Source of the DNA: Ganoderma boninense
Lineage: Eukaryota; Basidiomycota; Agaricomycetes; Polyporales; Polyporaceae
Reading direction: 5' to 3'
DNA: 64,000 nt
Assembly (NCBI GenBank): GCA_002900995.3
Contig: CM035304.1
Coordinates: 2,884,823 to 2,948,822 of the forward strand
Shown here: piece after piece, positions 10,901 to 23,281 of the stretch
Position numbering within the stretch: position 1 is the first letter of the stretch
How the letters are laid out: every line of letters starts with the position of its first letter
Notes under the pieces: model-generated
What the model was told of the DNA's origin: nothing
What the model saw: only the letters and a program-made list of their open reading frames with translations
Database searches by the model: none
Position numbers and translations under genes: made by a program

Positions 10901-11527
10901 TGCAACCGCACCGACGTGTCGCAGCAACTCCGTATTCGTCTCGTCGCGAGCCCGAGACCAAACATTTAACGCTCCTTCGCCACCCTGGCACCATAGAAGC
11001 GAGCAAAACCTATAATGCAATATATGCTACATGACAACGTTGCTAGCAGAACATATTGAGTAAAGAGCGTGTGTACACAAGTCGTGCATAGATGGAGGAG
11101 ATAGGGATGGGAAGATAGCACAGGATGTACATAACGCGATAGCATGTTCAATGAAAGCACGATCGGGTTCGATAACTACCAGTGAAACAAACGAGAACTA
11201 AAGGAGGGTGTTGATGTACGTGTAGTCGGAAGTGAATGAAGAAACGAGTTGACAAGGGGCCACGCGCAACGCGCCGATACTGTGTAATTTGTGCGACGAG
11301 CAGGACTGCGTGAAGGAAGGAAGGAAGGACTCGGCAATCTGGAAAGAGACTTTTCATAAGACGCCGCATCGCGCTATGCGGCCGGCCACGGCGATTTTGA
11401 GCTTGAGACAGCTAGAGGGGGGGCCTCACAGCGTAGTAGTGCTTAGCGCGTATCGTCCGCGGCTCCCCCTCGGGAGTACCGACCTTGGTCGGGTCACCGC
11501 CGACGAGGACGTATCCATGGCCGAGAA
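7992..11527. other. intergenic, no recognisable gene
   Basis: The terpene synthase promoter should lie just right of 7991; a minus-strand TATATATC lies at about 8276-8283, some 285 bp upstream of the ATG, and is only a weak candidate. Several open frames of 60-170 codons occur at 8.3-10.4 kb on both strands, without motifs I recognise. The segment at 10966-11527 is probably the 3' flank of the cyclin gene and contains a short GGAA repeat near 11311-11327. Confidence 0.4.
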
Positions 11528-12597
11528 TTAGTTTAGAGGGTAGAGGGCGGGCCCCGTGGCTCTTGTGCGAGGACCTTGGTAGTCCTCGGGGGTGATAGGG
11601 GACTGCGTGGCAGAGGAGGATTGCGAGTCGTACCTGGCAGGCGGCGGCGGAGGTGCGCGATGAGCGGCGTCGTGGTAGCGGTCGCGGTGGGCCGGCCGCG
11701 AGGTGCGGACCGCGTTGGACGTCGCGTGAGCCACAGCTCCTGCATCAACTCGTAGTTGAGGTCGAGCGGTGGCAGGTTGGTACGCGGGTTGTGGTTGGGA
11801 CGAGGTGTGGGTGTGGGTAGCGCGGCGTGCCAGTGGTTGGACGGGGTAGGGGTTGTGGTTGGGGGCATTTTGGGGAACGTTCCTCGTTGGAGGCGCGGTG
11901 GAAGCTGTGTTTGTGTTGCGACGGAAGGGGCCCATCCAAGGTCTGGGACCGGCACTGTAATGTTTGCGCACCTGCTCTTCGAACTCCCTCGCGGTCTGCA
12001 CGTCTGGGGGCCGGATGTCCCAGTCGAGCTGCCCGAGCAGTTCGCGCTCCAATTGGTTGGCCACACGGAGAGGAAACATGCCTTCCGTGAGTCTTGCCAT
12101 GTCCTTGTTGCTATACGCGGTGTCGGGTAAGACCTTCCCGGCGATGAGGAATGCAGAGAAGAAGAGCGCGTGACCCGTTCTCGAAGTGATTTCCGGGTGT
12201 GTCTCCTTCAGGCGGTTCAAATAATACAGTGCGCAGAAAGTGACGGCAGGGTCGGCGAAGAGGCGGCGGAGGATGTGTGCAATGAAGTCCTTCAGTGGTT
12301 TTGGGCGGAAACTGGGGTCCCTCTCGGACGGTCTGGGGATTTCTGGCGATCCGAACACTCCCATCAACCAATTCGCACATACGTTCGCCAGCTCCCCTCT
12401 CCCATAGTATCGTGGTTGATTGCCGGATACATTACCCTGCGCGAGCCCCGTAGAATTAGTGTGGATAATTCAAGAAGATGTTTACGGTTTGTGTGGCTCA
12501 CCGTGGGCATCGGGTTCTGTGCGGGAGGTAGACCGGGATATATTAACGACCGCCGATTGTGACGAGGCAGATCCCAGGGAGGCAAGTCAGAAGCCAT
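11528..12597 (-). CDS. PHO80/PCL-like cyclin (copy 1)
   Basis: Two exons (12597-12502 and 12436-11528) separated by a 65-nt intron encode 334 aa. The cyclin box (roughly residues 78-173) reads ALYYLNRLKE... then SNKDMARLTEGMFPL... and NQLERELLGQLDWDI. This is the pattern of the Pho80/PCL family, which binds the Pho85-type cyclin-dependent kinase in nutrient, phosphate and cell-cycle control. The second exon begins with an RYYGRGELANVCANWL segment that aligns with the DPYYGH block at the start of the other two cyclins in the window. The C-terminal 150 residues are low-complexity (Pro, Thr, Gln, Arg) and probably disordered. The start ATG gives MASDLPPWDL. The kinase partner and regulon are not known. 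Confidence 0.85.
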
Positions 12598-15500
12598 GGT
12601 GGAGGAGGTGGAAGAGAGTGGCTGAGGCTCACGTCCGAGCGGATGGTTGAATTTATTGGCGCGAAACTCTATTCCCGGATACCCGACGCGGGATACAAAG
12701 CTGCAGCTTGTCGGCGTCAAGCGCCGGTTGCATGGACAATGCTCATGTGGCTTGTCCAATGGTCAAAAGCGACTTTTATGTTTGTCCACTTCAACGTTCG
12801 TTTCATGAAAGCCGTCAGTTGGTGCGTCTTCGACGAGTCGGACATCTGCCGCACCTATTTTCAACCTGGACTCGCTACCCAAGCGAGTAAGTTTGACCTG
12901 ATCTTGGTATGCATTGGCCTCATTCCTCCTCGGAATGCACTGCAAGCGGCGGAACTTCAAAGGAATCAAGAGGACTGATACGAGGCGGGCAAAGCGTATT
13001 GTCGTGGTATGGTGCGAACTTTGAACTTTGCCACGACAATAGCCTTCCGCCGGGTGGCAGTGTATTGCTTAGTCAGCCCATTGAGGGACTCGGCGACGAG
13101 CCAGGTCGACCACAACTTCAAGCTCTCTCCCATACCACAGTAGTGGAGGTCCCAAATGTGTTTCGCATGCAACCAGCTCCGTAATGCAGTCTCCATATCC
13201 GGGAAACGCACGCGGCACTGAAGGATACGTGCCCTCTGGACACTCCCTGTGCCAACGGCCCTCCGAGTCAGGGTGTCCGAGTCTCCACTCGTCGTTCAAA
13301 GAAACAGCCACCATTTCCAAACAATAAGTAATTCATTCCTCCATTAAATCTGCATAGTGAATTGATTCTTAGATTGTATTTGTTGTACCCCTTTGAGTTG
13401 TGACTTCAAGCCGGAGAATCGGCTCATTGGCTCGAAAGTCTGCAGTGGCCTTCGCTTGGGCGACACAAAACCTCAGTAGGGCATCTCTTCTCCCATTCCC
13501 AATCAGCCATCCCACTCATGACATTCCGATATTTCTTTTCCGAAAATAGGGCTTATAGATCGCACCCCTATTGTGAAAGAATGGTGTGCATCTTTTCGCA
13601 TGGCTACTCGCAACACTGTGAGTGTTGCGGCCGCATGCGCTCCGATGATTGGAGATCGGACTGGCAAAGTGTCCAGAATTGGAGGACAGGCTAGTTTCCT
13701 CGACCATCTCCTAACGCCTGCGTTATCATGTGGGTGATACACGAACATGAGGACTAGTGAATGTACCTTATTGTTGTGACCATCGAAGAACATACCATGG
13801 CACGGTCGATACACCGCTGCAGAACTCAACATGATTGCGGGAGTGGAGACCGCAACCGGCGAACAGAGTGCCACAGTATTTTGACGCGCCCGTAAGGTTC
13901 GACAGCTGATAATTCATGAATTGGAAGCGTGAAGCATCTCTGTACCGAGATGAACAACCGGGGGTATACGCTCCCAGCGCCATCCGATTGTGAACGGACT
14001 GAAGACACATTCTTCCCGTGATGTCGGACCAGCGACAGACCACAGGACTGACTGGCCATGATAGAAGGCCAGTCGATGACATGAAACCTCAACACAAGAA
14101 GGCGATGATAGAACCGTCCCCCATTCGTACGTCGGACACACGACCTGAGTGCATTCAGTATCATCGTCGCTGGACTCGAGCGCGTACAACTCACAAGTAG
14201 GTCCCTGCTCTCCACGCGACCGCATCGAGGTCCAACTTCCTGAAATTGCTCTGCGCACCGGCGGCGAGTGACGCCGCAGCCTGCAGCTCGGAACCTGTCA
14301 GGGCACGCAGGATCCAACAGCACGCCACAAGCACAAGCACTGGAGCCCAATAACCCGAAATCCCCGCATTGAGATGGTCCGGTACGAGGGGCCAGACCGA
14401 CTGCTGCTATTGCTATCACCCACACCACAGCAATGTGTCCTCCTCGCGCGCGCCCTCCTGAAACCTTAAATAAAGTCGAACTTGTCACCGGCATGCACCC
14501 ACAGCACCGCACCCCTGCGGAGAACCGTCCCTCTCGCGCCTCACGGGGCGCGTCGTGCGCGCACATTGCCGACAGCTTACTGTTCCTCAGGCTGTCCGTG
14601 GGCGGCGGCCGGCCTCGTGGTAGGAGGCCGGAGAGCGAAAGCCAATCTCGCGGGGCCCGCGGGCCACGATGCGATCGATGCATTCAAGTTCGAGCGCGTG
14701 GGAGGCTCGTACATTGAGTGGCTGGACGGCGGCGAGCGAGGCATTCAGCGAGCGATGAACCGAGCCGTCCCACGGTCGCGGCCACGTCCAGGTGGCCGAA
14801 GCAATGCTCGACGTAAGTCGAACCCGCGAGCTGCCGTGTTATCGCCCTGTGGAGGTTCCCGGGTCGCCCCGATGACGGGAAGGGGCCCGAGTCAGTCGTG
14901 AGTCAGTCTTGCAGGTCTCCGAGTCGAGAGGGACGAGCTCAGAGGATTGTGGATGAGGTCCTAGGACCGCGAGTGCGATCATCATCTGATGATGAAAGGG
15001 CGTCCAGCGATTGACGCGGTGGCTCGTGGTGGACTCTTGTTTGCTCTAAGGTTTCCGAGGACTGTCAGTATGCCGAGTACGAGCCCGGGAGGGCCGCTGC
15101 TCACGCTTCTGTGCCAAACAACATGCATTGCCTCGAGGCAACAGGAGCCGAAAGCTGTGATAAGGAGTATTAATGCAGTCATATTGTGGACGACGTCGTG
15201 TTATGCTCTCACCACACGTTCGGTGCCGTAAAGTCTGTGCGAAAAGTCGGGTAAACAGCCTTCAGCGTTGAGCATCAAAGGCATCTGCGTAACGAGGGGC
15301 CTCACTGGCGCTGAACCACTTGATTCACAGAGTCCGCAGTGTAGGTTTGCGGCGTCAAGGTGGGCGGTAGGCCGAGAAGGCGATAATTACCTTCCGCCAG
15401 TGCTGTCTTCGCCTGCCATGGTGAGGCGTCCACTGCGACGGGGAAGGCCGCGCCTTCGACTTCTACATGCCCAGGGCTGCAGAGGGATGGGACGGGGGCA

Positions 15501-18500
15501 GCCCCGTCCCCGCGATTCATTCCTCATGAGCACTGTGAACGGCGAGAAGGGGAACTAGTCTTACGTTTGCGTGGAGACGTGTCACCGTTCGGACCTGATC
15601 CCGCCGCGTCTACGGAGGACAACGTCTTCCTTGGCTAAACTTCGGACGACGCACTGAAGTCGTGCGCACCACACCGCGCCGCGTCACATCGTGCTGCCCT
15701 GCTCCATCAGAAGATTGCCTGTTCACGTATCGCTGTGACGACTCACGTACTTACATTGCATGATCCTGCAAGCACAACAACCCTGACGGACGCTGGCGTG
15801 AGCTGTGTGCCGAGCACAGGGAGGTGGAGGCGGTCCAACGGTCCTCGTACTGTTGTATTCGTCGGTATTGTTGTAGTTCGAAATAAGGGTGAGCAGCTCG
15901 TGCATAAACCTGTGGTCGTGGTGGAAACCTGTGAGCAAAGTACAAAACGCTCAGCGGTCCGCGTGAGAGCCCACACGAGCGCATTACCTCAGCAAGGGCG
16001 GCAGTAGTTGCCCTTCTAACCTGGGATCTGCGAACGACATTGACCGCCTTGGCCGCCAAGACCCCTACAAAGGCATACCCTTGAAACGAGGCAAGACTTC
16101 TGACCGACTTCTGACTATCACCCGTCCACCAACACGCACAGCTCCACAGCACATCGCGCCTACCGATACCCTTGTGGTCAGCACGCATCCAGTCTCGTCC
16201 ACCACCGACCATCAAATCACACAAACGGTACCAGAACAACCGTCGCAAGTCCGTAGACAACACCACTTCAAGCCCGCAGTGAAGCGAAGCAATGCAGCGG
16301 AGCCCGCGATGGCTTAATCCAAGCATTCTACGGTAAGCATTAAGTCATGAACGCACTGCGACCAAATCATAGCACGCAGCGGAAACCCCCAGACAGGGAA
16401 CAGCCTGAACAAAGACGCTGCCCGTACAGTACTGTACCAGTAACATGGAACTCGAACAGGTCCCGAGGGCGTTTTCGCGCCTCGTGGCCGGTGCATGCCC
16501 CGTCGGGTAAGTCCACGCCCTTACTCGATCGAGGCAACATTGCTCGACGAGGGCCCCACGATACTGGTCGCGTGTCCAACGACCTGCGCACAGTGTGCCG
16601 GCGCGACGGTAGCGAGCTGTAGCGTGTCCGAGTCCGCCGCTGTATCCGCACCTCCGGTCCAAAGCCCCAGTGCGTACTTACATACTTGTGTTATTGTATA
16701 TTCGCGTAATACAGGCCCCGCACCCCCGCCTGATGGTCCCACCACTCACGGCGGGGCGCAGTGGCTCCCAGAAGCCTTCGCGACAACTCGCAGACTCCGC
16801 AGAGTTTGCATAGAGCGGGCTCCCAACGCCACCCCGGCACCCGCGCACCTCGCAAGAAGCCCCTACGAATGTATGTTCGCGAACATACGGTTCGTCATCG
16901 CGCACACGCGCACCCTTCGCGTCTCGCGAGCAGTCCTGGTCTCAGCGCTCCAGTCCGCGAAGTCCGACTCGGAGGGGGGATCGCGCAAGAGCCCTCGCGA
17001 ACCGGAGATGAGGCCCGGATCACGATCTAGCAGTTCCAGGGGGATTCGCGGCGCCGGCACGTCGACCGGGAAGTACTGTAAGCAAGGGTTCTTGAAGGAA
17101 CTTACTTACGGGGACTCGGCATCGCCGTATGGCTATACAGAGGCCGGTCGCCCGGGCAGCCGGCCCTGACAGCGACGACGTCAATGTCCCTGTCCGGTGC
17201 CCCTCAAGGACTCGAAGAAGACGGAGACAATAGCCTGCTTCCCAGCCGTGCGGACTAGCCCGCCGGCGAGAGCGGCGATCCCCCATCGGGGCGCCCAAGG
17301 AAGCCGTGATGACGGTGATGAGGCAGCGGGAAGCCCACTCGCGGAACCTCGCGAGCAGGAATTGCTATATGCGCGCGAGAGAATGGATCAGCGCAGGTCG
17401 AAGCTTGCTTTGTCGCGCGTCCGCCGCAAAATACGTCTGGTGCATCGTTCATCCTGGCGCGCGCTCGCGCACGAGCGCGTCGAGTACCCAACCAGGTTCG
17501 TTTGTCGCGCGGATGGCGCGCGGCGTCAGTGCTGTCGGGTGGCACTGGCGAGGACGGTGTCCCTGCGCGCGGTCCCTGGACCACAGCTGGCGACCGCGGA
17601 TGGCGTGATGGACGCCGTATTGTGGTCCTCGGCTGCGCACGCGAACTCGGGGTCGCGCGCTCACGAACACTTGCCCCGTTGAGGACAATGGTGTCGAAAG
17701 CGATGCACGGTGGCAACATAAGTATCGTACTGCACAAGAGGAGTACTTACTCACCTCCAACTCTGGCTTAGACTCAGGTGCATGAACAGCGGTTGGTGCG
17801 CGACGGCATCCTGGTCTCTCCGGTGCAGGGGAAGGGCGCGAGGCGGCAACGGACAGCGCACGGAAGGATGTGCACCAAACCGTGGTCTGTCGGGACTGGG
17901 GGACCAGCGAGGCACACCTAACGCACACGCGATAACAATTCGAGGTCAGCGAAGGGAGAAACAAAGGCATCAGGAATTCGCGAACGACACGGCGGTGGTC
18001 TTCGTGTGTGGGGTGCCGTCGGAGGGCACCGGGACGCGACCCGAGGAATGTACTGACTTAGCTCTCCATCTTGATTATGAACGCCATCCAGAGTCTAGAT
18101 GTTGCTTGTGTATTGCACGGACGGACGAAGACGACTCTCTGTGGCGCACCACGCCACCACCACCGCCGCCGCCGCTCACGGAAGACTGCAGTTCCCCGTG
18201 CGCGCATGGCACACAGTCCGTTCCTGTCCGACAAACAAACACCGACCCGAGCCCCGTCGCTGAGTACTGAGCAGCGTACCGTCAACTTGAACGCCGTAAG
18301 CTCGCGCCGAACTGAGAGAGGGAACTCGCCTAGTCGGCTCGCGCGTACAGAACCAAGTCCGCGCACTCTAAGTCCATGACGCGTGCCCCTCCCCGCCCGG
18401 TCTATCAACTCGTTTTTCCATGGAAGGCCACGTGTGGTCCAGAAGCGCGTCTCCCGCGAAAACGAAGGAAAACGACTGCGCCACGAGGCGTTGGCGGTGT

Positions 18501-21464
18501 GCGGGACGCGCAGAAGTAGAACGACGTGCGTGAGAGCGTGTGCGCCCCGCGAGATTGATGGGGTCCCGTGGGGAGATGTTGCCGTACGGTGACACAAATT
18601 GGCATGCCCTGGCATACCAAGTGTACGCACTGTACGCCTGCAGAGAGCTCTGCGACCTGGATGTGGCGAGAGTGTCCGTGAGTGGCTGGAACAAATATGG
18701 GCAAACAACAAGACAGCTCACCAGATGGAGCGAGAAACAAAGAAACGGATGTACTTACTTGCAGCGCGTTATCTGTGGCTCAGTTAGCCTTCCGAGCATC
18801 ACAGGCGGGCCCGCATCCGCATGGGCCGCCGGCCTGCTTCTACGTAGGCGTAGTCTCGGCTCGGCGTATCACGAAGATCTCGCGGCGGCTGAACTCACCG
18901 CTCCCCCCAAAAGGCGCGACGAGGAACGTGAACATTCCATCAGCGCAAGGATCTGGAGAGCCTGCGAGAGGAGCGTAGAACTTCCGTTACGATTATCGAG
19001 ACCGCGTGCGGGGGCTCGCGTATCACACGATGCAGCGCAATGGGCGACAGGAACTGTGACATATCGCATCGACAGCAGACAGTCCGTACATAAGCACGGC
19101 ATACACGTGTTTGTGGGGACATTCTCATCGACAGGCAGCACGGCGTTTTGTGGGGAGAGGTTGAATCACGCATGCGTAGTGACTTACTGTGCGTTGTGAG
19201 CCCTTAAGATGGATGGAGGCCGTTCGGATGCGGTGTGCCCCTCGTTGGGGCCAAGAGGAGGCTCAGCGCGGTGCTCTTCGCGACAGATTTGAAGTGGAGG
19301 CCCAGGCAGAGGTCCGAGGACACGCTATGTCCCCGAAAGATGAACATGCGTGATGGGGAATGCGAGGTCGCTGTGCGCCACGGTTGGTCAGGGCATGTCG
19401 TAATCCGATAGCCCGCCGATAATTAATTGTCGGGAGGAAATAAGGTATTAACAGACCGCGGGTGTCCTGCCTGGAAACGGTGTGATGATGTCGTCAGAGG
19501 CTTGGCCTGCCAGCGTCGAGCGCCCTGAGGGAAGAAACCGTGGATTCGTAGCGCATATAGGGACATCGAGACAACTTCTGGTCTGCATAGTGCTTGGAGA
19601 TGTGTCGGGCGTGGGTTGAGAGGCAAGACATGGATGACGATGCAGTGGCACCCAGCCCAGACCAACTGTGATCATAGAGAGGGTCAGATGCAGATCTCCA
19701 GCGTTTACAATGCCTGATTTGGGATGTGACACTTGCAAGGGTGCAACGCCACCTATGGACATGCCGTGCCTTCTCTCGAACCTCAGGCCCCAGCTTTCAC
19801 TTTCGACCTTCGCCAGGTTCTACTACATATTCCGGTTTAGCATTTTCTTGAACATGTAAGCCACCTACACGTTATTTACAGCCGCTAGAAATGGCGCCTT
19901 CGCCGCAGGATCCTGCAGGAATGGGCAACGCCACCATTCCTCTCTAAATGTTCCATCCACTCAGGACCTCCGCCACACCGTGACCACACAACAGATACTT
20001 AAAGCCGTGCCGAAGCAGGACGATCCCGACCCTTGAACCTGTCTGCCAGTCGAGATCGCAGACGTTCAAGAATACGATCCTCTGGCGCTACGCAACGTTT
20101 CCGAGTGTTCCCAGGTGTTCTCTCGGATGGCACGTACCAACCCAAATCTGGGGGCGGGAGGGGCACGAGGCCTCACGAGGCTGGCAAGTCGATCAGATCC
20201 AGCTGATCGCGCCGTCCAGGCAGACAAACCCGGCGGGGAAACGTGGTGTGGAGAAGCTGAGACCTGTCAACGCTTGACATTTACGCCACGCGACGGAAGC
20301 TCGGTATCGGGGCACAGCCTCCACCCCGAGCGCAAGGTGCGTGCTCGTTGCGTGCTACATTCGCTTGCCTAATATGGTAGGTCCTGCCAAAAGTGGTCGA
20401 CGTTCAGTATGCTCGGATGCTGTTCGAGAACGCGCTCGAGGTCCCAGGGAGGACGCCCCATTCATGCGTGAAGCTACTAGTGGAAGTTGAACGTGCCTGC
20501 GAGGACTCGAGCGCGGTGGCGATGGCTGCGTGATGATGGCGAGGGCCACTCGGGTTGCCCGGGCCTGTGGGTCTCGGTTCGCGCTGTGAGGCAGCAATAG
20601 CTCTGGTTCACCGGGAGACGTGGTTGTGGTCACTTTATCTAGCACCGTCGCGGCCAGCATAGGCGAACGCAAATACTGAGCGGAGCGTGAGAAGCACGTT
20701 CGAAGTCGCTGCGTGCATCGATGATCCTGTCGCGACATTGACATTGTGTGGCGCGGCGGCCCGAACAAGCCGGCGCAACCACCACGTACCCGCCCAAAGT
20801 TCGGGTTCAACATTCAGGCTCTCGAGATGGAGGCGTTGCAATGACATCGAGGGGGGATCCAGTGATGTTCTACCGACAGACTGTACTTATGTGGCAAGTA
20901 CTGTATGTGGAGCTTGAAGTTGGCACATCTGAAACATCCGAGAGGACCACTGCGACCATGGCTCGGGCCGGCCGGCAGGTGGCCGCAGGAGGCCATATTG
21001 GGGCCACAGCATAATAGGGTAACATAGCTCTGCGGGAGGACCTTACCCCGATCAGCCCATCGGAGGTGCATGCAAGTAGCAAGTATACAGTTACCGTGAC
21101 GGACTGACCTCACTCATCATACGAATCAGCACCGACTCGTTGCCACCCCTGTGGCATTGCATTCGGTAGTAATCAGTACTGCCCGGGTGTTGGTTGCGTC
21201 GCGGTTGACGTTGAATGTTTGATGTAGGACACTGAAACCCTCGAAGTGAAACGTTAACAAACGTACTGCCGCATACATGCTCGTCCACAAGCACATACAC
21301 GTGCCGGGCACTCGGGCCGCGGTGGCGCATCGCGAGTCGCAGCTAGTACGTTCTCGTTGCGCTCTCGCATTTGTCCCGTATCTGTATCTGCCGACGTCTG
21401 ATCCGTCTCCAGGTCCTCAGCTTTCAGGCCTCCGACAGCCCTGGTCTGGTGCCAGTGGTGGGCG
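12598..21464. other. gene-poor tract, part 1
   Basis: I found no gene I can support in this nearly 9-kb stretch. Open frames of up to about 285 codons exist on both strands because the DNA is GC-rich, but they overlap one another antisense, lack family motifs and show no coherent exon structure. A CCA/CCG trinucleotide run lies at 18154-18175. Several ACTTACTTAC-like words occur (for example near 17100 and 18752). It may be the remains of decayed genes or repeats. Confidence 0.4.
18154..18175. repeat. short (CCA)n(CCG)n microsatellite
   Basis: A run of CCA units changes into CCG units over about 22 bp. It is short and outside any recognisable gene. Confidence 0.7.
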
Positions 21465-21894
21465 GTGCGGGCCAAGGCGGATCGACATCAGATGCGACGT
21501 TGTACTTGTACTTGTATGGCACCCCGTGAACGGAGAGGACAAGGACCTCAAGCTCGAAGCATGAAGTATGTGGAGCACCCCTGGCATGTTGTAGTCTGTT
21601 CTGGGATCCAGTTGACATATCAATGTTCCAAACGCTCTGGCATAATTGGAAGCACACATACCTCGTCGAGCGTGGTCACGTACCCACTCTCACCTACATC
21701 CCAGCCCACAGTGACACTCTGACTGCGTTACTGCTGCGCCATCTCATCGCCCCCGACATGCCCGAGTCGCTCGTTCCCGGCGCGGACCGAGCAGCGCGCC
21801 GTCACCCAGATCGCACGTACGCGCCGAGCGCCGGACTGGGCAGCACCTGCACCAGCCCCAAGCACATCGTCGATGGATGGTGGCGCAGGTTAGG
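21465..21894 (+). repeat. 430-bp direct repeat, copy A
   Basis: This segment, beginning GTGCGGGCC and ending GGTGGCGCAGGTTAGG, is repeated at 22841-23281 in the same orientation with high identity and only small indels and substitutions (copy B has a few extra bases in CAGCACCAGCACCAG). The flanks are unrelated outside these limits. No terminal inverted repeats, protein domain or target duplication are visible, so the repeat class is unknown; a solo LTR or a segmental duplication are both possible. Confidence 0.85.
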
Positions 21895-22840
21895 CTCCTA
21901 CCGCTTTCGCAGCTGTTCGTCTCTTGTCGTCCGTCCTCCATACACTCCGAGCCCTTCTCGATGCTGCTGTACCTGTTGGGCTGCTCTGTCATATGCCTGG
22001 ATTGTTCTCTGGTTATTGGTTAACTTGGGACCTCTGGTCTTTGGTCTGCCTACGTAAGTCGGCTTTGGAGGCTCGGTGCTCCGAGGCCTTGTGCTCGGGT
22101 GGGCACTGGATGGTAGTACAACGACCAAACTGCCTCCGCGTCTGTGGCGCGATTCGCTTCGGCATGCCTGTTCAGTCTGACCTATGATCGCTTGTCAGGG
22201 ATTCTGACGCCGTTATGGGGACGACGTAGGGTGTTACCCCAATACGTGTCGGAAACCGGCGCGCTCTCACTTTCTTTGGACGGCCCACTTTCTTTCACGA
22301 GCTGGTATGTTTCTCTGTACAAGCTTTCCATAAATCCTCGCGCTCATCCTCGAGCCTGAAGATTAGTTACCTTTCATCAACAGCAAGTCGGGTCTGCACC
22401 TCCCATTATCACCGTTCAGCTCAGACTCGGTGCGACGCAAGTGGCGCAGTGCTCCCAGGTGTGTCCATCTGTTTTTTTCCGTGCATAATGCTTCTTCGTG
22501 GGGCGTGAGTGGTCTCCTCCCTCTCTTGAGTGTCAATATCTGATGAGTGTCTTTCCAGCTCTTCACAGCGGTGTTATACAGATAGGAAGAGGTGCTCTTT
22601 AGTAGTAGAACTATGACTGTGTTGTTAATACATTAGTCTTGCCATTAAATTCAAATTGTGTTTACTCCTCCCAATCTTTGTGTGAACGGCAATTATTCGG
22701 TTGTAATCCCTGGTATAGGGGAATATTGACACTTTTTTAAGGCCATAATTATGTCTCCTTTATCTCTTCCCAAAAGCCGTGCCTTGATCATTAGCTAATC
22801 AATAATTTCGGATCGACATCATTATGCGATGGAGAGTTTC
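21895..22840. other. spacer between direct repeat copies
   Basis: This 0.95-kb spacer has no recognisable gene. Its last 350 bp (about 22480-22830) are noticeably more AT-rich than the surroundings, with many TTA/AAT words. No reverse transcriptase or integrase motif is visible. Confidence 0.45.
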
Positions 22841-23281
22841 GTGCGGGCCTGGCGATACATCAGATGCTACGTTGTACTTGTACTTGGCACCCCGTGAACG
22901 GCGAGGACAAGGACCTCAAGCTCGAAGCATGAAGTATGTGGCAGCACCCTGGCATGTTGTAGTCTGTTCTGGGATCAAAGGTTGACATATCAATGTTCCA
23001 AACGCTGTGGCTGTATAATTGGACACACACATACCTCGTCGAGCGTGGTCACGACACCCACTCTCACCTACATCCCAGCCCACAGTGACACTCTGACTGA
23101 TACTTACTGCCATCCGCCATCTCATCGCCCCGACATGCCAGCCCGAGTCGCTCGGTGCCCGGCGCGGACCAGGAGCAGCGCGCCCGCCACCCAGATCGCA
23201 CGTACGCGCCGAGCGCCGGACTGGGCAGCACCAGCACCAGCACCAGCACATCGATGTCGATGGATGGTGGCGCAGGTTAGG
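22841..23281 (+). repeat. 430-bp direct repeat, copy B
   Basis: This is the second copy of the repeat at 21465-21894, about 1.38 kb downstream in the same orientation. It differs mainly by short insertions and deletions, so the duplication is not brand new. Confidence 0.85.

Noticed and set aside
13826..14683. 285-codon minus-strand open frame
   Set aside because: Overlaps several equally open frames on both strands; no signal peptide, domain or splice structure.
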